Position numbers and translations under genes: made by a program. Source: Proales similis (lineage: Eukaryota > Rotifera > Eurotatoria > Ploima > Proalidae). From it: 64,000 bases of DNA. Below are positions 21,537 to 30,885 of the stretch, piece after piece. Under the pieces are notes generated by a model. That model saw only the letters and a program-made list of their open reading frames with translations. It did not search any database and was not told the DNA's origin. The stretch lies in the NCBI GenBank assembly GCA_019059635.1, contig JAGVRJ010000003.1, forward strand, positions 2,294,001 through 2,358,000. Direction: 5' to 3'. Positions within the stretch are counted from its first letter, which is position 1. The number at the start of each line of letters is the position of its first letter.

Positions 21537-24063
21537 ATGCACGAGGCAATGCTGAAAAAATCGCGTTCATCGCCGATCAGGCAGAATTCAACGACCACGA
21601 CGACAAGAGCCGGCTGCGGCTGCTTTTCAGCCTTCAGCGCTTGTCTAAGACAGAAAAATGCGATTGAATCGGAGAAGAGCATTGCGACTCAAAAATTTAT
21701 TCACGAGCCGGCGCCCAAAAGTGAATCAGGTAAACTCAAGCAGAAAATTGCAGTGACCGGCGCCTTTTGAATTCAAGTTCAATTCTCAAGTGGTCGTGTC
21801 CGCGATGCTAATTCAGCGCTGGTATCGACGCTACAGGTCCAGGATTGAACTGAGACGACTCACAGCCTGGCAAATTTATCAATCGATCGAGTACAGTGGC
21901 GAGCAGAACCAGCTCAAGCTCTACGATTTCTTCCTCAGTTTGATAAAAAATCGACACGCAATGGCGCTTCAGGCGGAATCAACCGGCAAAAGAGGTCGAC
22001 GAGGCTCGATACCAGCTCGCAAGCCGTCAATTTATTCAATATCTTCCTTGTCTGACTCGCTCTTGGGACGAGAAGAGTCTATTGAGAGTATGGACATTAA
22101 TACCGATATTGCAACTCGAGTGTTCAGCGCAAGTAACATCCTCCAGTCGGGTAATTGAGTCAAGCAAATTCTGGAATAAATTAGATTTATTGGTTTTGAA
22201 AGACCTCAAGGCAGAGAAAAGGACCAGAGAGTTCAACATCGAGTCTGACTACGATGGTATTCGACTCGAATTCCCGCTTAACCGCAACGGCTTCCATCAG
22301 CTCGTCGAGGGCTTCAAGATGAAAAAGGTCGGTGCATCCGTTGATCGTGAATGATTTTTTCAATTCTAAGAACGCGTCTCTCTCTCTCTCTCTTGGCTGG
22401 CTCCTCTCAGTCTCTTCATGCACAGTACGCAATCGCAATTCTCCAAGAGACCATAAACCAGCTTAAGACGTTGAAAAACTTGAACATAATCTCAACAAAC
22501 GCAACCAAACATTTGACCATAGTCGGCGATCTTCACGGACAATTGGACGATCTGCTTCTAATATTCTACAAGGTCGGTCTTTTGGCTGCCTTTTTGATGA
22601 TCTAACGGCGGGACTAATTTTGGATTAAGAACGGCCTTCCCTCGAACGACAATCCTTATCTGTTCAACGGTGACTTTGTAGATCGCGGCACCGAGTCAAT
22701 AGAAGTAACGCTACTCATATTCGCCGCCTTCTTGATGAGTCCCAAGGCCGTGTTCATGAACCGAGGCAATCATGAGGATTATGTGATGAATGTGCGCTAC
22801 GGGTTCACCAGGGAGATAATCACCAAGTACAAGGTTTGTGAGTGCGAGCACGTTTTTCTTCTCTTTAATAGCCAGTGAAACTTGCAAGGCGCACAGCAAG
22901 GCGATCAACTTCCTCTACAATGAGCTATTCAGCTGGCTTCCGCTCGGCAGCTTGGTCGATAAGAGCATTTACGTTGTTCACGGCGGCATCTCGGATCGAA
23001 CATGCCTCAGCGAGCTGAACAAGCTGAAGCGAAACAAGTACGTGTCGATATTGAAGCCGCCTATATTGAACGAAGATGGCCAGCTCAATCACAATTTGAG
23101 CACCAGTCAGCTGTACGAATGGCGCCAGGTTCTGGACGCGTTGTGGAGCGATCCGAAGCTAACTCCTGGCGTTGAGCCGAACGATTTCAGAGGCGGCGGC
23201 TGCTGCTTCGGTCCCAATGTGACAGAGAAAATCTTGAAGAAGCACGACCTTAAGCTCATAATTCGCTCGCATGAATGCAAACCAAACGGCTACGAGTACA
23301 CACACAGTCAGCACATTTTGACAATATTCAGCGCCTCCGACTATTACAATGTCGGCTCTAACCACGGCGCCTACGCCAAGATATCGCCCAAAACGAAGCC
23401 GGTCATAATCGAGTACTGTCGTCAGCATGTGGACGAGTTTAGCAAGAGGCTCACACTGCGCGAGCGGGTGAATGTGATCGAGAACTCGGCCATAAATCAC
23501 CTGCTCGACGTGTTTATGGCAAACAAAAGCCGGCTCATAGACGCGTACAAAAACGCCGACCCAGATCACACTGGCTGCATATCGTTGCAGCAATGGAGCG
23601 ACATAAGCAGCCAAGTTCTGGGCCTCAAACTGCCGTGGCGCACCCTGCGCGTGCACTTGGTAAAAACAAACGAGCAGGGCTTGATTCTGTACGAGAGTGT
23701 GTTTGACAAGCTCTCGACTGAGCTAAAGGTGAGAAAAGCTGTTTGTCTTTCAAATCTGGCATCATTTCGTTTTACGTTTTCGACATTGTCAAGAGCATCG
23801 GCAACGTGGCCGAGATATTCTACAAGCACAAGGACGTGTTGGAGGGCATATTCCGCGCCATCGATCGCGACCATTCTGGTTACATTTCAAAAGAGGAATT
23901 CGCCGACTGCTGCAAGCTACTGACCAGCATCGATCCGTATCTCAAGTTAAACGAGCAGAGCATCGCAGAGCTGGCCGACACAATTGACGTCAACAAAGAC
24001 GGAGTTATAAATCTGAACGAGTTTCTCGAGACTTTTCGGCTTGTGGCCACCAAAATGGCGTGA
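21537..24063 (+). CDS. PPEF: PPEF / retinal degeneration C-type Ser/Thr phosphatase with EF hands
   Basis: A calcium/calmodulin-linked protein phosphatase; in flies RdgC dephosphorylates rhodopsin. Exons 21537-21729, 21791-22150, 22203-22327, 22411-22572, 22630-22833, 22889-23728 and 23794-24063 join in phase to 717 residues. Order: a Cys-containing N-terminus (Cys about 27, 29 and 36), an IQ motif (AMLIQRWYRRYRSR), then NLEYA-like QSIEYSGEQNQLKLYDFF, the catalytic domain with VGDLHGQLDDL, NGDFVDRG, NRGNHED, VVHGG and IRSHECKPNGYEY, and three C-terminal EF hands with loops DPDHTGCISLQQW, DRDHSGYISKEEF and DVNKDGVINLNEF. All metal-binding catalytic motifs are intact. The gene converges on caudal, with about 205 bp between the stops. 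The first exon is less certain than the rest. Confidence 0.93.
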
Positions 24064-24268
24064 GCGGCTCTGATCGAACGCCCTCACCACTTCACAACAC
24101 TCAGCAAACTCATAAGCAACCGCTTGTCTCGAGCACGCAACTTGAATTCAAACTGTTTGTTGTCGTTACTTGTTGTGCCTCAATTGTTTTTATTCAAAAT
24201 TAAAGTCTAAAAACTATTCGCGTCAGAAACAGTCAAAAACAAGAAATAAGTTCTAATCGGCTCCTGCT

Positions 24269-25589
24269 TCATCCAAACGAATCAAATGTACGCGAGTAGT
24301 GCGACGAAAAGTTTGTGCTCAGCGAGATTGAGTCGCTTGCCTGACTGATCAACAACAGGCCGTCGCTTGTCTGATTTCGTTTCAACGCCATCGAACCGGA
24401 GCCGTTGATGGCCGTCATCGTGTCGGTTCTGTTCACTACACAAATGGCTCGTAGTCAGATCAGTTCGAATGGGAGCGGGTGGAAGAGTGGCAGAAATGGA
24501 ATACGCACCTCTGGGCTGACTGTAGCTGGAGCCGGAGTCATAGCGTCGCTTTTTCGTCAATTTCCTGTCTTTGGCTCGTCGATTTTGAAACCAAATTTTG
24601 ATCTATTGAGTTCGAATGAGCGATTGGTGGCCGCCGGTAAGAGAGCTCGCCTATTTACTTGTCGTTGAGAGAGTGCAAGTGAATCGGCCAGTTCGGATTT
24701 TCTCTTGCTGGTTATGTATTTGCTGAAGTCGTACTCGCGCTCGAGCTCGTAGCGCTGCGTCTCGCTGTACACCACGCGATACTTGTCCTTGGTTCTTGTT
24801 TTCTCTTCAATACGCGATGTTTAGAACGCGTGACGAAGCGCGCGTGGACGAGAGCAAGAAATGCGCTTACGCTTGCTGGATGGAATTTTGGCCGCGTCAG
24901 ACGCGCTCGATTCTGCTTTGCTTTCAGACGACGGCTCTGAATTTTGCGACTGATTGCTGTCAACGCTTTGACCTGGCGAATACTGAACTGGCTTTGGATC
25001 TTTGTTCGACTCGGTGCTCGACACAGACGCCTCGGTCGGCATGTAGAGCATCGAGCCTCCACTGTATGCCGAGCTGAAGCCGGCCACTTGGCCATTCGAC
25101 TGGTGAACAGTCGGATAGTAGGTGTTGGCATAAGCATCTTGAACAACGCGCAGACAAATCGAACAAAAGTCTTGTAACGCACGCTCGGTGAGAGCACTTA
25201 CCACTTGCAACCGGATAGGTCAGGTAGCCGACCGGGCCATAGGCGTCCGGATAGTAGCTTTCAGAGCAAAGGAATTGCAGCAAGAGCATTGGCATTGAGA
25301 AACTGGCAAAAAGCGCTTACTTGCTGTGGACAGCAATATGAGCAACGTCCAGATCGGTTCGATAGTGATAGGACTGGTAGTGGGGCCAAGAGAACTCGAT
25401 GCTCTCAGGTGGTGCCTTTTGAATTCGATAGGACGAGAGTGAGCCGACGACCGGGTACTCGCTGCCACCATGGTTCGGGTAATTGAGGCCATTAGACACC
25501 TCAGGCAGCGCCGTTGGTTGCGATTGCTGTGGAAGGTGAGCGCCGGCGAGGTTATTGTTATTTAAATTAGGTATTGGCGGCGAGTACAT
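24269..25589 (-). CDS. cad: Caudal/Cdx homeobox transcription factor
   Basis: Caudal is a ParaHox factor that patterns the posterior of the embryo. Exons on the minus strand: 25589-25321, 25257-25202, 25137-24871, 24804-24659, 24602-24509 and 24435-24269, in phase, 332 residues. The homeodomain starts [17 protein letters not shown], continues [20 protein letters not shown] and ends [14 protein letters not shown]. The signature KDKYRVVY identifies Cdx/caudal. The homeodomain is split by an intron between residues 44 and 45, the position known from other Cdx genes. Upstream sequence is Tyr/Pro/Ser/Asn rich. No PYxWM-type hexapeptide is present between the N-terminal region and the homeodomain. 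The start ATG at 25589 is the first Met of the open first exon; a more 5' exon cannot be excluded. Confidence 0.92.
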
Positions 25590-25755
25590 GATACCGGCGC
25601 GCGCTCTAATACGTTTATTGGCTGCAATTTTATTGGGCCCTAACCAGCAGCAATCAAATAATAAGAAAGACAACGATTCGATGGCCCTCTATAAAATAAA
25701 AACACGTACGCTATAAAACAGCAAATTGTCAAAGAGAGAATATACAAGAATCTTG

Positions 25756-25786
25756 AAGAGAGAGAGAGAGACAGAGAGAGAGAGAG
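25756..25786. repeat. (GA)n microsatellite
   Basis: GA run with one ACAG interruption, about 170-200 bp upstream of the caudal start codon. Confidence 0.9.
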
Positions 25787-26387
25787 GCTCTTTGCCAGGT
25801 TCGACCGCTTCGGAACTCGAAAAGAACCGAATTTTTTTTTTATTTCTTTTAAATTAATTGCCAATCGATTCTCAACTCATCTAAGAGTAAAGACCGACAA
25901 ATGCAAGCGCTGCAGCATGCAAGAGAGCTGAGCGGCGATAAGCCAACAACACCCTGATGGCCACTGAATCGTTCCGAGTGGCCCGATTTCGGTCATAAAT
26001 TTAACAAACAAATCGTAAAGTGCGCTTATCTGGTCGAATAAAAGCGAACGGTTCCAACGCGCATTGGTGACATTTTCCCTCTTTTCCTGTCCCTCCTCCC
26101 CTCTTGGACCATCTCTCGCTCGCTGTCCCTACGTTGATTATTTCTTTCGATTTGCCGTCTCGCTCAATCTCTGACTCATTAGTTTATTGCTTGTTTGCTC
26201 AAGACAAATCACTTTGTTTTATTATTCGTATGTTTTTAGAGCCGCCTTGGACATTCACAATTCTGAGACAATTTTATCCATTTATTTGCCCGCACACGTC
26301 TCTGTGTCTCTTTGGCGTATATTTTATAGCAGCGGACCTAACTACTGATTACAACTGCTTTTATTTATATGAGTAAAACGGCAAAGA

Positions 26388-26420
26388 CAGAGAGAAAGAG
26401 AAAGAGAGAGAGAGAGGGAG
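26388..26420. repeat. (GA)n imperfect microsatellite
   Basis: GA run with GAAAG interruptions. Confidence 0.85.
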
Positions 26421-26598
26421 CATGAAAGAAAAAAAGCGAATAGGACAAGGAAAAGTCAACGAACGATTTGAGAAACATAACGATTAGGCGGGTTGGCGAG
26501 CTTTTGCTAGAGCGAAGCGCTGACGAGCGCGAAAACAAGCGAATTGTGATAAAAGATGGAGGCGGCAAGAAAACGAGTAGTCAATGGTCAGTCTTGTC

Positions 26599-27954
26599 TC
26601 AGTAGTAGAGCTCAGCTTTGGGATAGCCTCTTCCAACGTTGTGGTTGGCGCCGTTTCTCTGGTTTAATTGGCGGCTTCGATTCAGCATTATGAACTGGCC
26701 ATCGCTAAGCATTTGATCGGTTCTTGCTTTGAGAATTGAGCCTTGTCGAGTTTTTGGGCTCTTCAACTGCTCTTCAACTGTGGACGAACAGTTCACATGT
26801 CTGAACGAGCTGCCGATGAACGCTGCATTCTCGTTTATCCACCGAGGCTGGTAGGCTGCCAACTTGGCCGAGGGCTGAAACTTGAACATCGGGTTCGAGT
26901 ATGGCCTGTAGTATCGATCCTGATTCTCGACGCTCCATTCTGCTCGCTTGTTTGCCTCACTCGTTCTATTGGACCCGCCCTCTTGTCGACACGGCTGAAC
27001 ATGGCTGTCAGAGTCTAATGTCGAGCTTTCGTCCAGAGCGCTATCCAGCATTCGCAGGGCCTGGCTCGTTTTCTCGCTCAATGTGCTCGATATGGAAACG
27101 GTGTCCGGGTCAATAGGTTGCTTAGGTGCGTCTCGTTTGCGAGCATTTCGCATTTTCGACGCTTCTTGTCCGACCACATAAACATTGGTCGAATGTCGAA
27201 CGGTTTGATTGGCAACTTGATCGGGATTAGGCGAGTCCCGGTCGGCGTAATCTCTCACGGGATAGAGAATCGGACGGCCAGATTGGAATCGTTCACTTAG
27301 CTCTTGGTTCAGCTTATTGAGCAGCTCATTATCGTTCTTAATTGGCGCTCGCTGATTAGATGGCAAAGTTCTGTTTAGAACAGCGGCCTCGAACGGATCA
27401 ATCGAATTCTGGCCAAGTGTGTGGCTTATTCTCATTCGACTGGAAGGCACCGGCTGCATCCAGTGGGCATCAAATCGGTCTGATCGTCGATCGCCTCCTT
27501 TGAGTTTGAGAAGCTTCTTGTAGAACGCGCGTTTGTACTTGTTTATATAGCCCTCGGCTTTCATTGCCTGCTCAGCTGAATTGAAACGGAAGACGTGAAG
27601 GCTATGTGCTTTGCTCGACGCTGAACTCACTGAAGCGCTATTGCGAACAACTAGAATTAGCACATTCTCGTTGCCAGGGCCTGTCAAGCGGCTCAGGTAG
27701 GCCAGGTTCTCAAAGTTTGCTGAGAAGCTGCGCGGCTGAGCGATCGGCTTACGCAATAGGCGACGTTCAACATGCTCCACAATAGTCAGACTGTTTTCGT
27801 TTAGCAGAATCCTCACTGCCACTGGCTGAATGCGGCTGCTCTGACTGCTGTTGAGCAGCGCACAAGTCAACTGGTTCAGGCGGCCAAGGCTCTGCACTCC
27901 GGCTTGGACGCTTGTGAAACCCAAGTACGAGCAGCTAAGCAATTTTCTCGGCAT
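26599..27954 (-). CDS. PTB/PID-like adaptor protein, family not identified
   Basis: A single minus-strand exon of 451 codons from ATG 27954 (a TTG precedes it in frame). I do not recognise the exact family. The first 165 residues have the layout of a phosphotyrosine-binding (PTB/PID) fold: an opening strand LLSCSYLGFTSVQAG, a helix region, strands VRILLNENSLTIVEH and ILVVRNS, the turn LHVFRFNSAEQAM and a final amphipathic helix EGYINKYKRAFYKKLLKLK. This matches the usual order strand-helix-strands-helix of PTB adaptors such as Shc, Dab or FAM43. The remainder is Ser/Asn/Arg-rich and without domains, with YYRPYSNPMF and several tyrosines. A cytoplasmic scaffold role is inferred. An upstream exon is possible. 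Confidence 0.65.
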   Translation of the reverse strand: MPRKLLSCSYLGFTSVQAGVQSLGRLNQLTCALLNSSQSSRIQPVAVRILLNENSLTIVEHVERRLLRKPIAQPRSFSANFENLAYLSRLTGPGNENVLILVVRNSASVSSASSKAHSLHVFRFNSAEQAMKAEGYINKYKRAFYKKLLKLKGGDRRSDRFDAHWMQPVPSSRMRISHTLGQNSIDPFEAAVLNRTLPSNQRAPIKNDNELLNKLNQELSERFQSGRPILYPVRDYADRDSPNPDQVANQTVRHSTNVYVVGQEASKMRNARKRDAPKQPIDPDTVSISSTLSEKTSQALRMLDSALDESSTLDSDSHVQPCRQEGGSNRTSEANKRAEWSVENQDRYYRPYSNPMFKFQPSAKLAAYQPRWINENAAFIGSSFRHVNCSSTVEEQLKSPKTRQGSILKARTDQMLSDGQFIMLNRSRQLNQRNGANHNVGRGYPKAELYY

Positions 27955-29272
27955 CAAGTTCGATGTTCGTTCGTTTAAATGCGAGCGAATCGTCTGGCGG
28001 CGACAAAATGAAATGAATGTGTCGGATGATTACACGATGTTCGTGTTACTTTTCTACGCTCTCAGGCAGGCAGGCTAGAATCGAACAAAAAGCCAAGTGC
28101 GTTGAATAGAACGCTCTCGAGTTAGCAGCGCGTTTCAGATTTTAGACGAGTGGAAGGCTCAATTGTTGTTTGGCAGGTTTTCTTCTCTTCAAAATGTTAC
28201 TCATTCCTAATAGTCTCTGCAAAAGAAAAGAGTTTTTTTTGTTCACTAAGAATGTTGCGCGGCTCAATTAAGAAGCTGTAAGGTGAAAAGGTGAATAGGC
28301 CGAGTTGACAAGCCCGCGATTCAGCAGCGCTGCCAATTGAACGAATTAAGAACAGAAGAAAGAGCGAGAGAGAGAGAGGCAGAGGTAGAGGGAGAGCAAA
28401 AGTAGGACCCACGCTCTCTAATTGTATTTATGCAGAGCCATAAGGGACAAGAATATGTATTTTGACATGCAACTCGCTATTCGTCGTAGCCGATGATTTG
28501 TTTAGTGACCGGCAGCGCGATTAGGCAACTACACGACTAATCCTTCGCCGGAGATGATGATCATCACGACGAGGATGATGATTGAAGAAGGAGCCATTCG
28601 ACGCGTAAATATTTGCGGTCACCGATCCTTCAGACTGATTGAAATAGGATGCGGTCAATTACATAATAGAGGCAGGACAAGAGAAATAGGAGCGTTTTAA
28701 TACTCGTCTCTCTCTCTAGTCGGTAATCTCCTTTCTATTTTGCCTTTCATTTCATGTCAAAATAGGATAAGCGGCTCTAAAGGACGGTGTTTATGTTCGA
28801 CTCTCTATCATCGAGTTTCATATAGACGAATAAGTTAGGACTTTTCAATAAATGCACAAGACCCGACGTGCACTTGCAATTGCACGTGAAAGAGAGAATG
28901 ACCTTGACAATCACGTTCTATTTCCTTTGAATTGCTCTTTTCACTCTCCCGCCACCTCCATATTAAATTCAAAAAACCTGGATTCTTGCCCAGAACTTGG
29001 TGTTTGATAAAATCGAAACTGATCGACAAAGCGGTAAATTGAACAGGAAAATGTTTTGAATTTAATATACTGGAACAGCCAACCAACATTAAAAAAAACA
29101 CGCGGTAGACGCTAATGTATATGAGCGGGAAAATAACAAAATGGGAGAGTGGACCGAAGGGGAGAGGTCCAAGTGAAGAATTCTTTCGTATAAAAAGTTT
29201 TTCAATTTTGCATTTTAATTTAATCGAAAAGAGAGTTTGATATTATTGATTACTGTTGTAAAACTGGAAAAA
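27955..29272. other. Intergenic region, PTB-like gene to repeat glycoprotein
   Basis: About 1.3 kb with a GA microsatellite at 28360-28379 and a CT tract near 28708. No exon could be supported. Confidence 0.4.
28360..28379. repeat. (GA)n microsatellite
   Basis: GA run with one GAGCG interruption. Confidence 0.85.
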
Positions 29273-30229
29273 ATGAAAAGAGCTTTATTTCTTATATTCG
29301 GGCTTTTCATTTCCATCAGTTTGGCTATGAATATACCCAATTCCTCCCAGAATGCAACCACACAAGACGGGAGCGGCAGCACATTCAATGGAAGTCGTGC
29401 TGACCAGCAGTCCGAGGCCTCCCTGAATGGAACCACAGTAAACGGGAACGGCGGCCAATTTAATGGAAGCGATATTAACCAGCAGTCCGAGGCCTCCCTG
29501 AATGGAACCACAGTAAACGGGAACGGCGGCCAATTTAATGGAAGCGATATTAACCAGCAGTCCGAGGCCTCCCTGAATGGAACCACAGTAAACGGGAACG
29601 GCGGCCAATTTAATGGAAGCGATATTAACCAGCAGTCCGAGGCCTCCCTGAATGGAACCACAGTAAACGGGAACGGCGGCCAATTTAATGGAAGCGATAT
29701 TAACCAGCAGTCCGAGGCCTCCCTGAATGGAACCACAGTAAACGGGAACGGCGGCCAATTTAATGGAAGCGATATTAACCAGCAGTCCGAGGCCTCCCTG
29801 AATGGAACCACAGTAAACGGGAACGGCGGCCAATTTAATGGAAGCGATATTAACCAGCAGTCCGAGGCCTCCCTGAATGGAACCACAGTAAACGGGAACA
29901 GCAGCCAAGTCCGAAATTCCGAATCCGCTCTGGACAACCGAAACGAGAGCATCGCAAAAGAAGAAGAGGTTTCGAGTTCTTCACTGTTTTCAGATCATGA
30001 AAAAGAAAGTTTGGTGGATTCTGAGTTAAACAAAAAAAATTCCGACACTTTCAAATCCAAAAACAATGATTTGAACACTCGTTCAGTAACCAACGAAGCC
30101 CAAGCTGAAAATCGACCAAAAACACAAGAAACAAGAACTCAAATAGATCCTTCCAACTCTTCGTTTAGAGCTCATGTCAATTTCACTATATTATTTACTC
30201 TCCTGTTTGGTGTTATTATGTATATTTAA
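29273..30229 (+). CDS. Secreted or GPI-anchored glycoprotein with exact 25-residue repeats
   Basis: Unrecognised protein of 318 residues on one exon. A signal peptide (MKRALFLIFGLFISISLA) is followed by a diverged repeat, then six exact copies of a 25-residue unit containing SLNGTTVNGNGG and FNGSDINQQ, then a partial seventh. Each unit has two N-glycosylation sequons (NGT and NGS), so the repeat array alone could carry about 13 N-glycans. After the repeats comes a Ser/Lys/Glu-rich region and a hydrophobic C-terminus (FTILFTLLFGVIMYI) with no basic tail, as in GPI-anchored proteins. AATAAA at 30234 lies 5 bp past the stop. The start codon sits directly before the signal peptide. A surface coat or adhesion role is inference. 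Its neighbour at 30539 has the same layout without repeats. Confidence 0.85.
   Translation: MKRALFLIFGLFISISLAMNIPNSSQNATTQDGSGSTFNGSRADQQSEASLNGTTVNGNGGQFNGSDINQQSEASLNGTTVNGNGGQFNGSDINQQSEASLNGTTVNGNGGQFNGSDINQQSEASLNGTTVNGNGGQFNGSDINQQSEASLNGTTVNGNGGQFNGSDINQQSEASLNGTTVNGNGGQFNGSDINQQSEASLNGTTVNGNSSQVRNSESALDNRNESIAKEEEVSSSSLFSDHEKESLVDSELNKKNSDTFKSKNNDLNTRSVTNEAQAENRPKTQETRTQIDPSNSSFRAHVNFTILFTLLFGVIMYI
29414..29899 (+). repeat. 75-bp tandem repeat array, six perfect units plus a partial
   Basis: Units start at 29414, 29489, 29564, 29639, 29714 and 29789, with a 36-bp partial unit from 29864. By eye they are identical at every base including third codon positions. A diverged copy precedes the array. 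Because 75 is a multiple of three, all three frames and the opposite strand stay open across it, which explains the long antisense frames here. Confidence 0.95.
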
Positions 30230-30538
30230 ATCCAATAAAATTTGAAAGAAGAGAAAAGAGAAGCAAAGTTCAGATTTAGCTTTATTGAGAAGAGAGACCG
30301 AACGCACGCGCAAAAATATTGGCTCAGTTTTGCTCGCTTCAGCTTATCGCTCGTTTTAAAACGGCGAATTCAAGTGCTTTAAACAAATGAACGAAACGAA
30401 CCTGTTTGAATTGCAAATTTGGTCTGGCTTAGTCATTTCACGTCTTTCTTGCTTACTTATTTCGCTCAAGATTTCCCAAGCAGCATTTCCAAATCTTAAT
30501 TGTCGATTTTAGATAAATAGGAAACTAAGAGACTCAGG
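30230..30538. other. Intergenic region between the two surface glycoprotein genes
   Basis: About 310 bp. It contains the poly(A) signal of the upstream gene and nothing else recognised. Confidence 0.4.
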
Positions 30539-30784
30539 ATGAAAGCTGTCTACACCGCCGTCTTGCTCATGCTCGTCGTGGCTGTTTGCATTGCTGTTGA
30601 ACCAGCGAACAAAACGAATGAAACAGTTCCAACACTGTTGACCAACACTCAAAACAGCACTCAGTTGAACCAGACTGACAAAGCTAACCAAGAATTCCCG
30701 TCAGAGCTGAATAGTGCCTCAACTCTCAGCTTGTCAGCTGCCCTAGTCGCCCTCTCGTTCTCTGCCCTTCTTTCTCTATTCTAG
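30539..30784 (+). CDS. Small secreted or GPI-anchored glycoprotein, 81 residues
   Basis: A small unrecognised gene. The protein has a clear signal peptide (MKAVYTAVLLMLVVAVCIAV), a 38-residue mature core with N-glycosylation sequons NKT, NET, NST and NQT, and a hydrophobic C-terminus (LSLSAALVALSFSALLSLF) after small residues (NSAS), as in GPI-anchored proteins. The stop is followed by an AATAAA-like signal near 30856. It lies 310 bp from the tandem-repeat glycoprotein on the same strand with the same order of parts: signal, N-glycan-dense core, C-terminal hydrophobic tail. There is no sequence similarity strong enough to call homology. It converges on the NEK1-type gene with about 100 bp between stops. 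Confidence 0.75.
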   Translation: MKAVYTAVLLMLVVAVCIAVEPANKTNETVPTLLTNTQNSTQLNQTDKANQEFPSELNSASTLSLSAALVALSFSALLSLF

Positions 30785-30885
30785 GCCCTTAAGTAACCAT
30801 CATCTCTAGCTCGTCATTAGTTGTATTTCTCAGCACTTTAAGCTCGTTTAATAACAAAATAAAAACAGAAAACTGTAGGTAAACT

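Larger units (their letters stand above)
25590..26598. other. Intergenic region upstream of caudal
   Basis: About 1 kb between the caudal start and the 3' end of the PTB-like gene. It has GA microsatellites at 25756-25786 and 26388-26420 and no supported exon. It is the probable location of the caudal promoter. Confidence 0.4.

Noticed and set aside
29215-29952. Two long antisense open frames (207 and 245 codons) across the repeat region
   Set aside because: They exist only because the repeat is 75 bp, a multiple of three, so open frames persist in every phase. No start context, signal peptide or codon bias; the sense strand has a full gene layout.
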